DNA from: Capniomyces stellatus
Lineage: Eukaryota > Kickxellomycota > Harpellomycetes > Harpellales > Legeriomycetaceae
Assembly: GCA_001661515.1 (NCBI GenBank)
Contig: LUVW01000035.1
Location: 79,864 to 108,898, forward strand
Length of the DNA stretch: 29,035 bases
Direction: 5' to 3'
In this document: in pieces, positions 9,785 to 19,516 of the stretch
Layout: every line of letters starts with the position of its first letter
Position numbering within the stretch: the first letter of the stretch is position 1
The notes under the pieces: model-generated
What the model was told of the DNA's origin: nothing
Database searches by the model: none
What the model saw: the letters and a program-made list of their open reading frames with translations, nothing else
Made by a program: the position numbers and the translations under genes

Positions 9785-11079
9785 TTAGATTTTGGCTTTT
9801 CTTTCGCGGACAGTCGAGTCTTTAACAGCGGTGCTTTTGGCGCCTTCGGTGACAGCAGCTGGGGCAGCAACTTCTTCAGTGGCAGCAGGAGCAGCGCTAA
9901 TAGATAAAAACAAAGATATAAATAAATATAAGTATAATAAACACCAAAAAAAGCGAATATATGAAGGGTATTTCAATAGTAAATAAAATAAAGAAATGAA
10001 AATTTGGTAATTACCCGAATGGGTTCTTTGGCAACCAAGGACGGGCATTTGAGCCTTCAGCTGGCTTGTTAAGGATGTAAATGGAGAATGCTGGGGTGCG
10101 CATAAGGGTGAACAGTGGAAGAACGGATTGGATGATCAATGGTTGGGTGATTTTGAATTGGAAGTGCAGCAAGCAGACAATTCCAACTGTCATCAAAGAT
10201 CCCCTCATGATCTTGACGATTTGGGAAACATCGTGGTCTTTGACTGTTGTCTTTATAACAGCAGGCTCATCTCTATTAGCACAAACATACACATTCACAT
10301 TAATACCCAGCTACCACCATTCAATTATATTTGTTTTTTTTTCAAAAAAATTAAATTAAATTAGAAAAAAATAGGGCCCACTTGGCTTAATTGGTAATTA
10401 CCCTGCATCAGGATCTGGGTACTCCAAAGGTGTTGTGTCTACAGAATCAATAAAGAGTACATATTAGTAACAATACATGGTATCGGACTTTGCTTTGTTC
10501 GCTGCCTTATTTTTAAAACAAAAAGTAGTCCCTATCGTTGGATAACAAGCTGTTTGGCAATAGGCACCTACCGTTCTTTGAGATAGCCATCTGTCTCAAC
10601 ACAAGACAAAGTGAGTAGTATATCAAAGTAGCAGTTGCAAAAACTGTTCGGAGAGTGCTATTTGGTTAAGTTTTGTTTGGGTCAAGACAATTAAACACGT
10701 TAGTACTTTTACATTGACAAGAGCCGAGTTGTTTGGGGGGGGGGGGGTACTCGGCATCATATTTCCTTTTACAACACAATCTCAAGGTAACAAATATAGG
10801 ATTTCTCCACTCAATAGTGGTGTGAAAATTACGTACTTGAGTTGTTCTGGTTGATCCAAACCAATCTTCTTGGCGACTTGGATAGTACCGAAAATCATGC
10901 CCAATTGGACTACCTACATGTTTAGAAAATCCACCATTATACCTTGGGCTATTTCAATATACACAAAAAGGGGTGGGCTTTTTTTTTTTTAAAAAAAAAG
11001 TAACACGCCCGTGTATATGTATGTGTGTAGCGCTACTGCGCTCTTGGCGACAACTTACTTGATCTATAACCATGTTCAT
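9785..11079 (-). CDS. PHO88: Pho88/Snd3 family ER protein
   Basis: Six exons, 11079-11059, 10913-10837, 10657-10572, 10438-10402, 10272-10015 and 9896-9785, splice in frame to 196 residues; yeast Pho88 is 188. Introns are 145, 179, 133, 129 and 118 bases, each GT...TAG. The family is ER-membrane resident. In yeast, Pho88 (Snd3) works in the SRP-independent route that targets membrane proteins to the ER and was first found through phosphate uptake. The N-terminal segment (VVQLGMIFGTIQVAKKIGLD, then VFATATLIYYSLCLVLRQMA) gives one or two membrane helices. KDHDVSQIVKIMRGSLMTVG begins the conserved core, and TQPLIIQSVLPLFTLMRTP matches the family's NPLFMQSI region. The tail is Ala/Glu-rich and ends basic. 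Exon 1 codes for only seven residues. The family call rests on order, length and conserved core; confidence is high. Confidence 0.9.
10735..10747. repeat. G13 homopolymer in PHO88 intron 2
   Basis: A run of 13 G lies inside PHO88 intron 2 (10836-10658). On the transcribed (minus) sense it is C13. Confidence 0.9.
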
Positions 11080-12214
11080 CTTGACGTGAAATAAAGTATG
11101 GTGTGTTTTTTTTCTGGCTAAAGCGTTGCTTTGGGTTTAGATTATTCAAAAGGTGTTTGAATAAAATCTGGAATGAGAGTAATAGTATCTGCTAGAAAGA
11201 GAGGAAAATAAAACTCAAAGTAATCTAGACGATTTTGCGAATTCTGGTTTTACTTTTTTGATTTTTTTTTAAACAAGCTTTACTTTATACTTGGCTAAAA
11301 TATAAATATATATTCTTGTTTTGTAAAGTTTGCGCTTACACCTATGTTTTTATTTCCTTATCACTATTTTAATTGATGCTTTAGTTTGATTCTGTTATGC
11401 TTTTCTTTTTTTTTTCCCTTTCATTTATTTTTCATTTATTGTTTTAATTTCTTTTCATCGCTACTCTACTTGTTATTATTTATTATTGAAAGTTGCTCTA
11501 CTTTTCAATTTTACTTCAACATTTATTCCCTATTAGATTTTTAATTTAATTCCTCCAAAATATTGGATTCTGGTTTAAAAAACAAATAAATAAATAAAAG
11601 GCGTAAATAATAAATACACTAGGCTCGTTTATTGTGTCTTTTCCTTGATGATCCCAAAACCTTTCTTTTGTCCGTTTTCCTTCTAATTATTTCCTTTGTA
11701 TTCCAAATATTTACAAATCAATACTTTTTGTTCTCATCATTTCGCTTTATTTTTATTTTTATCATTATGCATTTTATTTTCTTCAAGCTCTTTTTACATT
11801 ATTGTCTGCTCCTACCATTTATTTACATAACATTTTATTCATGTTTTTATTATTTGTTACTTTTTTTTCCCAAGTTATTTACATTTTTTGCTTTTTCTGC
11901 ATATTCTTTTTGTTTTCTGTTTTTTCTTGATAAATGTTCCAACTATGCCAAATAACATTACATTTACTTTTGTCATTATAAATCTTCTGCCTTTCTATGC
12001 TCTTTTTCACCCCCCTTTTTCGTAGCGAATATAATGCTCAACCTTCTTTTTGTTTGCCAATACTGGGGAAATGGAGAGGGGAAGTGGATTGGTAATAAAA
12101 CAATTCTCAAGTATACTTTTGAGCTTGCACTTTTTTTCTTTTATAGATCTCTTATTTACTATCGCTTTATCCTTGGATCGCCTTTTTTTTATTATTTTCC
12201 TTCCACTTTCTTCT
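11080..12214. other. T-rich spacer upstream of PHO88
   Basis: About 1.1 kb of strongly T-rich plus-strand DNA, so purine-rich in the sense of the downstream minus gene PHO88. It presumably holds the PHO88 promoter and leader. Frames here encode only Phe/Leu/Ile/Tyr-rich text (for example 11632-11955) and are not called. Confidence 0.5.
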
Positions 12215-12591
12215 TTAAAATACCATTTGAATTACCAAAACAAAATAGTTACTCTTGAGGTGGAAAGCCCTGTTTGTTTTGAGGTGATTATGTTTCTTGT
12301 TTTCTGCATTTCGCATTTGGTAGAACCCACTTTTACTATTTTCTGCGAGGCCAAAAGGACCAATGTCGAGTTTTTGCCACTATTTTTTGTCTGATGATAT
12401 TTGTAATCTCAATCTGCTTTTTATTTCATCTTCTTGAACAACCCAACTAAATTTGGCCCCCACTCTTCCACTAAAAAACCTTCACGCTTACGTTTAACAG
12501 CCAAAATTCACGACCATTTATTGTTGGAATCTCTATAATTGTTTCATTCAACTTTTCACAAACTTCCTGCTCATTTAGCATTTGGTCGATT
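12215..12591 (-). CDS. Doubtful two-exon coding segment
   Basis: On the minus strand a TTTAG acceptor at 12592 opens a frame with normal protein composition (DQMLNEQEVCEKLNETIIEI, then GREFWLLN). It reaches a GTAAGC donor at 12491. A TAG acceptor at 12381-12380 gives a 112-base intron in the size range of the proven ones. The frame continues for 54 codons (WQKLDIGPFGLAENSKSGFY onward) to a stop at 12215. A competing reading runs through the proposed intron in another frame and ends REGFLVEEWGPNLVGLFKKM at 12421, which would need a frameshift. No family was recognised, and the 5' exon was not found: joining to the open frame at 12684-12968 creates a stop. Real gene, relic or chance is open. 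Confidence 0.25.
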
Positions 12592-13206
12592 CTAAAGAAA
12601 AATCCAAATTATAAATGTAAAAAAGCTTCAAGCCTGTTAAAAGCTAATACATAGCAACCAACTATTGGGTGCGATGGCGATTACTAGCATTCATAATTTG
12701 CATTATGTTTTTGCATACAATCTTGTTTTTTTCCTTGCAACCCAAAATATTTCAGTCTAATTCTGACGCATTTAAACCAATAAAATCCCAGAACAAGTGG
12801 CCGAGCCAAATGTCGCTTCTCAAAAAAAATAAAAATTGTCAAATGGAAGTATCGCATTTTGGCTACATTTCGAAAAGAAAAAAAAACATAGTATTTCGCA
12901 AATTTCCAGCATTTCTCAACCCACTCGATTGATTTCACTTTGCCAGCGAAAAAACAAAAACCCTTCACCGATCAAATTACAACTAAGCTGCTATAACTAT
13001 GTACATCTTGTCATATTGCTTTTGGCCTTGGCACATTGTAGCATTTACTGCTTATTTCAACAAGAGCCCATTACATTCATAATAAGCGGCAGAACAGTGA
13101 AACAAAAAAAAAGCAGTCTTGTTGGTAAAACACGAATAAACAATAATATAATTGGTATATGAACATACAACTATGAAAGCTAAACTACTGCAACAACCGG
13201 TCTGTG
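12592..13206. other. Spacer downstream of the Cwc21/SRRM2 gene
   Basis: AT-rich DNA with 3' sequences of the gene at 13207. A minus frame at 12684-12968 has some protein-like stretches (VKSIEWVEKCWKFAKYY) and could be part of the doubtful gene below it, but no in-frame splice was found. The overlapping plus frames are not supported. Confidence 0.35.
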
Positions 13207-14660
13207 TCAACGTCTGGATCTGCCGTTCCTGCGCGACCTGGATCGGCTTGTACTAGCCGTTCTTGACCTGCTCCTCGAACTGCTGCTGTGGTGCCGTCTC
13301 TTTTGCCCACTCTTATATCTATACGCATCTCTCTCATTACTCCTGGTTCCACTCCTTATACTTTTGCTCCTGCTCCTACTCCTTACTCTTTCTTTGGCTC
13401 TACTGGCGCCATCTTTGTCTTTATTTCTGACCCTTCTATTTGGCAACCCTGATTCTACATCCGAAGCTGATCCAGAATCCTCTGATTCGCTGCGTGGTCT
13501 ATGCTTGTAGGTCTTTTTTGGGTCTGTTGTTGTCTTTTTTGTTGTTGGGTTTGAGTTTGAGTTTGAATTTGGATTTTCAGACAGAAATTTGCGTCTGGAA
13601 TAAGGACTCATACTCCTCTCTACTTCCATGCCACTCGGTTTGCTGCTTCCAGCCGAGTTTTTAGTCCTAACCTCAGCTTCACTCTCACTTTCGCTCTCAC
13701 TTGCACTGTCATTCCTTCTAGATTTTTGTTTCTTTCTATTTTTGCTTGAGGATTTCTTGTATTTGGAGTCTTTTGAGTCTCTGCCTCTCCTGCTAGACTT
13801 GCCATTATTATCACTTGAATCCCCGTTTTCGTTGTTGCTTATATCGCTTTCACTCCCGCCACTACCACCACTGCTACTACTACTACTACCACTGCTACTA
13901 TCGGATTCACTGCTATACCTACTTTTCCTTCTGTACCTTTTTTTTCTCTGCGCATCCTCGTTTTGTTTTTCAAGCTGTTTTTGCTCCCATTCCATTCTTT
14001 TCTGCATCTTCTTTAGCTCTATCAACTCCTTATCAAAGCCCATTCCTTCAACATAATCCTTGTCAATTCCCAAAGCACTAGCCATGTTTGCGCTTTCCTT
14101 TTGCTTTGCTTCAAGGATCTTGTGGGTCTCGTAATGCTTCAGTTTCTTTCCACTTTTATTCAATTGCTCCTCTATCGTCGAATTGTCTTTTTCCAATTCC
14201 AGCAGCAGCTTTTCTCTAAGTCTATCCGTCTGAATCTCTATCTCCTCTTCATCCATACTATCAATTACATTTATATTTTACAATTTAGAATCAGCAACAA
14301 ATGGTGCTCATTATACTCCCAGTTGCAGTAACTTCAACCGCTCATTATGTACAACATATACCCCTATTCTCCCAATTTTCAGTTTTATCTTGTACTCTGA
14401 TTTGATAAATCAAAAACTTACCCTTTTTCCTCCAAAGAATCTTGCAATTCAAGAACTTTAATCTCTACCAGCTTTTTACGCTCGTGTTCTAAAATACCCG
14501 TGTCGATTCTTCGACCCAAACCACTGCTGTCATAAGGCTTGTTGCTATTCTCGCTTTGGCGGTCATTTGTCCTCTGGTTCTTTAACTGTGAAAGATTTCT
14601 AATCACATACCCATTCGTACCTGTTCCCCTAGCACTTGTCAGTCCGATTCCATTATACAT
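13207..14660 (-). CDS. Cwc21/SRRM2-like spliceosome protein with RS tail
   Basis: Two exons, 14660-14422 and 14257-13207, are joined by a 164-base GTAAGT...TAG intron and give 429 residues. The first residues, MYNGIGLTSARGTGTNGYVI, are the near-invariant start of Cwc21 and of SRRM2 (SRm300). RIDTGILEHERKKLVEIKVL followed by a cwf21-type helical region (about 50-115) confirms this, with ALGIDKDYVEGMGFD matching the conserved segment after it. Residues from about 165 are Ser/Arg/Lys/Glu-rich and end in dense RS dipeptides. In yeast, Cwc21 sits at the catalytic centre of the spliceosome beside Prp8 and Snu114. Yeast Cwc21 is 135 residues and human SRRM2 over 2,700, so this is an intermediate form that keeps a moderate RS domain. 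The intron falls inside the cwf21 domain, and splicing it restores the conserved text. Confidence 0.92.
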
Positions 14661-15840
14661 TTTGTAAACTAACTTTTTTTTTTATAACTTGTAATTGGTG
14701 TTTTTGGTTTTAACAATATTTTCTTTTTACTCTTTTCTCGGTTATACTTTTATTATATTGATATTCTTTTCGCTATGACTTGATTGATCTTGTTGTGTAC
14801 TCGACAATCTTAATGTGTCGGCTAACAGACTAGAAGAATGTAAAAAAAAAAAACAAATGTAATTTAAACTAGTTTATCAAAAATTAAACGCATTTTAATT
14901 AATAATATATTGTGCAAATTTCGTGTTAAATTCAAGTTAAAAAAAAATCAGAATCAAACAATCACTCATTTATAATTTTTAGTTTTCAACTATTTTTTTT
15001 TCATTTCTTCCTGATTTGTAAACCAAGTTTATACCTCAACCTAATGCTAACATTGCCTCTGTCAAATCGAGTTATTTTAAAGTAACTTGTTGCGTCTAGA
15101 ATCCTCAACATATACATATATCACACTTAACGCCTTTATTTTACTGTTTGGTCCACTTTTACATCTCGCCCGTGTGTATAATTTTTTTTAAAAAAACGCT
15201 TTATGTGTACTACTGTAATGTATCAATATATCGCAACAAACTTATTGGTGACTATATCTTTTGCTTTTAAAGGTCTATGCGCCAAGGTCTTGTTATGCTG
15301 GACAAGGGGTATTTATAGTGCACCGGCAGTGTGGCTTAAACAATATCAGTTGATCTGTTGCATGGTAAAACCAATAGAGAATGGTAGGTAAAATAGACTC
15401 AAAAGACCATCCAGATTCAAGTTATTTCTGTTTCTGCTGAATAGAAAAAAGCTTGAATTGAACCAAAAAAAAAAAAAAGGTGCAGTTGGAAATTGAATTA
15501 GTAAAGGGAAAAGTAATAAGCCTATTAGCAACTGCCAAAAGCTGCAATACAATACGCTGGGATAAAAGTATCAAATAATCCCAAAATAAAAAAAAAGCCG
15601 AGTCAGGAAAACAACAATGACAGATAATTGGTAACATAGTTGACATTTATCGTTCTTTTCTTTTTTATTTATCGAAATGATGTTTTCCTTTTCTTTTTTA
15701 TTTATTGAAATATTGTTTTTATTTTCTACCAGGCTGATAGAAAGGTGACGTTATTATACAATGTTACGATGCTTTACGCCATGTGTTATAAATATTTGCT
15801 GAAATACAATTTATGACAGTGTATACATGCTTCGATATAA
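14661..15840. other. AT-rich spacer upstream of the Cwc21/SRRM2 gene
   Basis: No gene seen. An imperfect tandem duplication of about 33 bases lies at 15653-15719 (TTTTCTTTTTTATTTAT(C/T)GAAAT in each half). The short plus frame at 15203-15391 and minus frames at 15346-15646 have no support. Confidence 0.5.
15653..15719. repeat. Imperfect 33-base tandem duplication
   Basis: Two adjacent copies share TTTTCTTTTTTATTTAT, then C or T, then GAAAT and a T-rich end. They differ by a few substitutions and a short gap. Confidence 0.75.
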
Positions 15841-15864
15841 TAGGCGATGTCCTAGTGGGATGCA

Positions 15865-17135
15865 ATGTAAAGGGGGAGGAAGAGAGTAAAAAGGGTGATT
15901 AAGGGAAAGTGAAATATACAAAGGGGGAGGGAAAGGGAAGAAGGGAGATTTGCTGTTTAAATATCCATGTGTAGAAAAAGTTAAAGTGTTTTTTGACTAG
16001 AGTCAAGTATTGATTGTGTTGCTTGGAATGCACGTATAGATTGGGCAAATATGAAAAGGAATATCGCATTAATCCTAACACCCAAAAATGAAAAGATTTA
16101 AAAGATGGAAAAAAGAGCAAGACAAAAGCAGAGAGAAACCCAAGATGAGGAGGGAGGAAAGAGTAAAAGTAACAGGGTATTTTATTGGCTGGTGGCTGGA
16201 CAGAGAGTGAATGATGCTTAATGATAGTGTTTAGGAGCCGCTAAACAGGAATAGCAAGGAGGGTGTGTGTAAAGTTGAGGATAGTTTTCAAAAGAAAAAA
16301 TAAAGAGAAAAAGGAAGAAGGGAAGAAAGGAGTAGGGAGAATGTGTGATTAGGGAAAAAGGCAAAAGATTGCCTAGGAGAGGAATGAAGAGTATAGAGTG
16401 TGAGAGAGTTGTGCATGATGTGCTAAATTGTTTGTAATGAGGCCTATAAGCAGGATAGTCCAATTATAATCGCAAACACAAAAATGGAGGGATTATTTTG
16501 AAGATTTTAGAAAATGAAATAATGGCTAAAATAAATGAGAAAGCAGAGAAAAAGGAAAAAAAAGGAAGAATTCTAGTTGTTGGATAAGAGTGATTGTTGT
16601 TAGTTGAAGCAAGGGCGTATTTTGATTTGATAAATGCACAAAAGATGAAATTGAGGACAAGCAAAGGCACCAAAAAGTATACCAAGATCATAGGGTAGTG
16701 GATAGTTTAAGGAAAGGCCAAAAGTGAAAGTAGAAAAAAATCTATTTATACAACAATGTTAAGGTAGGAGTAAATAATAGTTGGAATATTGAAAATTAAA
16801 AAAAAAAGAAAAGGTAGAAGGTAAAAGGAAGAAGGTGGATTTGCAAACTAATATAGTAGAAAATGGGATAGTCGTTGTAGCCAAAAGGGGGATGAAAAAA
16901 AGCAGTTTTTGATTGTTGCTAAAAATAAGATGGAAATAAAAATAAGTTGGTCGATAATAAACAAAACTTTAAACTTAAAAAGGTTAAAAGAAACCAAAGT
17001 AACAAAAAAAAAATAGCGCTTACTTTGATTTTTTTTCCGTCTTTTACTAGAAATAGCGAAAAAAAAGAAACAAAAGCAAGAAAAGTAAAAGTAACTAAGA
17101 AAGATAAGAAAAGAAGAATAAAACGGAAACATAAC
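15865..17135. other. Purine-rich tract upstream of the SMYD-type gene
   Basis: About 1.3 kb in which the plus strand is strongly purine-rich. Counting one sample line, 15901-15960, gives 23 G and 2 C. Minus-strand frames here are artefacts of this skew (Phe/Leu/Ser-rich). It leads directly into the G-rich 5' half of the gene at 17239. It might be a long leader, a chromatin-type element, or the result of strand-biased mutation. Confidence 0.7.
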
Positions 17136-17147
17136 GTCTGCTTTATC

Positions 17148-17162
17148 TGAATATATACATAT
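17148..17162 (+). promoter_or_regulatory. Possible TATA element, SMYD-type gene
   Basis: TGAATATATACATA lies about 80 bases before the start codon at 17239, a reasonable distance for a TATA box with a short leader. The call rests on motif and position only. Confidence 0.3.
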
Positions 17163-17238
17163 AATTTTCCCGAAACAGCTTTTTTTTTAAATAAAGAAAA
17201 GGAAGCAAAGAACAAGAGGTAAATAGGTAGATTGAAGT

Positions 17239-19158
17239 ATGACAAGTGCAAAAGTAATTAACAAGACAATGGACAGCAATAATGATGTATCAGGGCAGAA
17301 GAAAAAGGCCGTGAAGGCCAAGAAGGTAGTGAAGCCAAACCCATTTGTTTCAGCGGAGGAAGAGGGCAAGGTTAGTTTCAAAAACACAGTGTCAAAGGGA
17401 AAGTATGTCGTAGCAAAGGAGGGAGTGAAGGCAGGGGAGGTGTTGTTGGAGGAAAAGTCAGCAGCAAGCATCATCAATGGGTCGTCACTGCGTAATTTGT
17501 GCCAAGAGTGCCATTTGCCAGCCTCGTTGACAGAAACGAAGCGAGCGGTGCACAACGAGAAGGGAGCGGTTGTTCCAGGAAAATACAACACGGTGCAGGT
17601 GGCAAACTTTGTGTGTGGGGGTTGCAGCCAGGTAGTGTACTGCAGCAATGAGTGTAAGGAGAAGAACGCTGAGTTCCATAAGAGGGAGTGTGGGGCAATC
17701 AAGTATATATTTGAGAACCAGGAGAAGAATCAGTTGGATGAGGAGAAGTTGCGGATGCTGTTGAGGGTGCTGGTAGTTAGGGAGGGGCAGAAGGAGGGAG
17801 AGAATAGATTTGTTGCGGGGGGGAAGGTGGAGACGCCGGTGAAGCACGTTTTCGAGGTGCCAACACACCGAGAGTCGTTTGAGAAGGCGTGGATTTCAAA
17901 GACGTCGGAGGAGGTGAAGATGTTGATGAAGGAGGTGCCAGAGGAGTACAGAGTGAGTGCGTCGGAGGGGATTGACGTGTGCTGTATCTACCAGTCAAAG
18001 TCGTTCCAGTACATGGACGTGCTGTACAGGGGAATGATGGACTTTAGCGGGATTTTCCCGATGATATCGATGTACATGAGCCACTCGTGCTCGCCAAACT
18101 GTGTAGTTTCGGGAGACAAGGACGGGAAGCTGACGGTTAGGGCACTGGTGGACATTGCAGCAGGCACAGAGCTGACGTTCTCGCTGACGGATCTGTACCA
18201 GCCACGCGAGCACCGACGCCGCGACCTGCTTATCAGGAAGCACTTCTGGTGCAAGTGCAGACGGTGCACAACGATTCTGTCCAAGTCGGTGGACAGATTT
18301 ATGGACGGAATTCTGTGCCAAAAGTGTTTCAAGGGGCTGATGATTTTCGAAGAGACCAAGGAGGTTGATGACGTGAACGAGCTGATGAACAACGCGTCAG
18401 CTCTTGATGAGGAGATCAGGGACAAATCCGCGGTTTGCGACGCGTGTAGCAACACCATTATGGTCACTGATCTGGTAGACATTCTGCGGTCTGCAATCGA
18501 GTCCTACAGCCTTGCATTGCGCGCGTACAGACAACGCGACATTTACGAGTCGCGTACCTTGTTTGAAAACCTCATCCGCAAGTTTGACGGCAAAAGACTG
18601 CTCGACCCCTCAAACTCATACATTGTAAACTCTCTCCTCCCCCTTATGCACTGCTGCCGCATCATGGGCGACCTGCCTGCCTCCCTTGCCAACTGCCGCC
18701 TTGCTGTCGAACGCATGGTTGCCTCAAACGCCTTGCCACCAAACTACCCTGAACTCACCGAACTCCGCATCACCTTGAGCGAACTGCTCATCGAATGTGC
18801 CCAGTCACGCGACTCAAACCGCTCCGCCGCCTCCAAAAACGTCGCTAAAAAGTTCTACAACGAAGCCAGAGACGTCTTGGAAGTCGCTCTCGCCGAACGC
18901 TCCATTTCTTATGGCCCTGACCACCCCCGCACCATCCAGGTTGCCGAGCTTCTCAACGCTGCTATTGCCGGCACTCCTGAAACCAAACCTGAAATCGACG
19001 ATGCTGAGGACGACCAAGAACAGTCCCAAAAACAAAAACAAAAGCAGAAACAATCCCAAAAACAGTCCAAACCCAAGAAAATCATCAAAAAGGTCCCCAA
19101 CAAGCCTGATATCAATCTAATCAAATCTGCCCAACTTGCCTCCAAGTCTTCCGAATAA
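17239..19158 (+). CDS. MYND-SET (SMYD-type) protein methyltransferase-like
   Basis: Intronless, 639 residues. A basic N-terminus (about 1-35) precedes the split SET domain. GKYVVAKEGVKAGEVLLEE (54-72) is the SET N-part. A MYND zinc finger follows with Cys88/Cys91, Cys126/Cys129, Cys135/Cys139 and His147/Cys151. The SET core has SHSCSPNC (281-288) for the family NHSCxPNC, and GTELTFSLTD (309-318). A post-SET cluster CKCRRC (338-343) follows, plus CQKC (360-363) and a later CDAC that could bind another zinc. The C-terminal third is helical, TPR-like, as in SMYD proteins, and ends in a Gln/Lys-rich tail. SMYDs methylate lysines of histones and other proteins using S-adenosylmethionine. The usual Tyr of the (I/C)SY motif after GEEL is Leu here, so catalysis is not assured. 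AATAAA overlaps the stop codon (19157-19162). Confidence 0.88.
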   Translation: MTSAKVINKTMDSNNDVSGQKKKAVKAKKVVKPNPFVSAEEEGKVSFKNTVSKGKYVVAKEGVKAGEVLLEEKSAASIINGSSLRNLCQECHLPASLTETKRAVHNEKGAVVPGKYNTVQVANFVCGGCSQVVYCSNECKEKNAEFHKRECGAIKYIFENQEKNQLDEEKLRMLLRVLVVREGQKEGENRFVAGGKVETPVKHVFEVPTHRESFEKAWISKTSEEVKMLMKEVPEEYRVSASEGIDVCCIYQSKSFQYMDVLYRGMMDFSGIFPMISMYMSHSCSPNCVVSGDKDGKLTVRALVDIAAGTELTFSLTDLYQPREHRRRDLLIRKHFWCKCRRCTTILSKSVDRFMDGILCQKCFKGLMIFEETKEVDDVNELMNNASALDEEIRDKSAVCDACSNTIMVTDLVDILRSAIESYSLALRAYRQRDIYESRTLFENLIRKFDGKRLLDPSNSYIVNSLLPLMHCCRIMGDLPASLANCRLAVERMVASNALPPNYPELTELRITLSELLIECAQSRDSNRSAASKNVAKKFYNEARDVLEVALAERSISYGPDHPRTIQVAELLNAAIAGTPETKPEIDDAEDDQEQSQKQKQKQKQSQKQSKPKKIIKKVPNKPDINLIKSAQLASKSSE

Positions 19159-19516
19159 TAAATTTTCTTTTCTTTTCATTTTTATCTTTTTATTTCTAGT
19201 GTTTATTTCTAGTATTTTTAGCATACTTTTATAATCATTCCACTATATCAATTTCCTCTTTTTTTTCATTTAAAACAAATCAACAAGTAAAATACTATAA
19301 AGTTTGCCGAAAAAGCCCTGATATTATCCCCCCCCCCCCCCCCTTTTTATTTCTCTCTTGATCCTATCCTCTTGTATTTAAAGCGGTGGAAATCGTTTCC
19401 GTTTTATTATATTCTAAATCTAATTAGCCAAAACTAAAACTGGGTAGAAATAAATAAATAAAAACAAACTGAAAACCCAAATTCAAATCCAAGAATTAAA
19501 CCTCCGTTTTCTGCTT
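19159..19516. other. Convergent 3' spacer, SMYD-type / tyrosinase 1
   Basis: A 358-base T-rich spacer between convergent genes, with a C16 run at 19328-19343. The facing transcripts must end within a short distance or overlap. Confidence 0.6.
19328..19343. repeat. C16 homopolymer
   Basis: The longest C run in the window, midway between two convergent stop codons. Confidence 0.9.

Noticed and set aside
11632..12394. Phe/Ile/Leu-rich plus ORFs resembling membrane proteins
   Set aside because: The hydrophobicity follows from T-rich DNA; there are no conserved motifs and overlapping frames look alike.
13628..14056. 142-codon Leu/Ser/Phe-rich plus-strand ORF
   Set aside because: It is the antisense of the Ser/Arg/Glu-rich RS region of the SRRM2-like gene.
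15899..17251. Several Phe/Leu/Ser-rich minus ORFs
   Set aside because: They arise from the purine-rich plus strand; no motif, no balanced composition.
17187..17702. 171-codon minus ORF over the SMYD-type gene start
   Set aside because: It is antisense of a conserved coding region with recognisable MYND and SET motifs.
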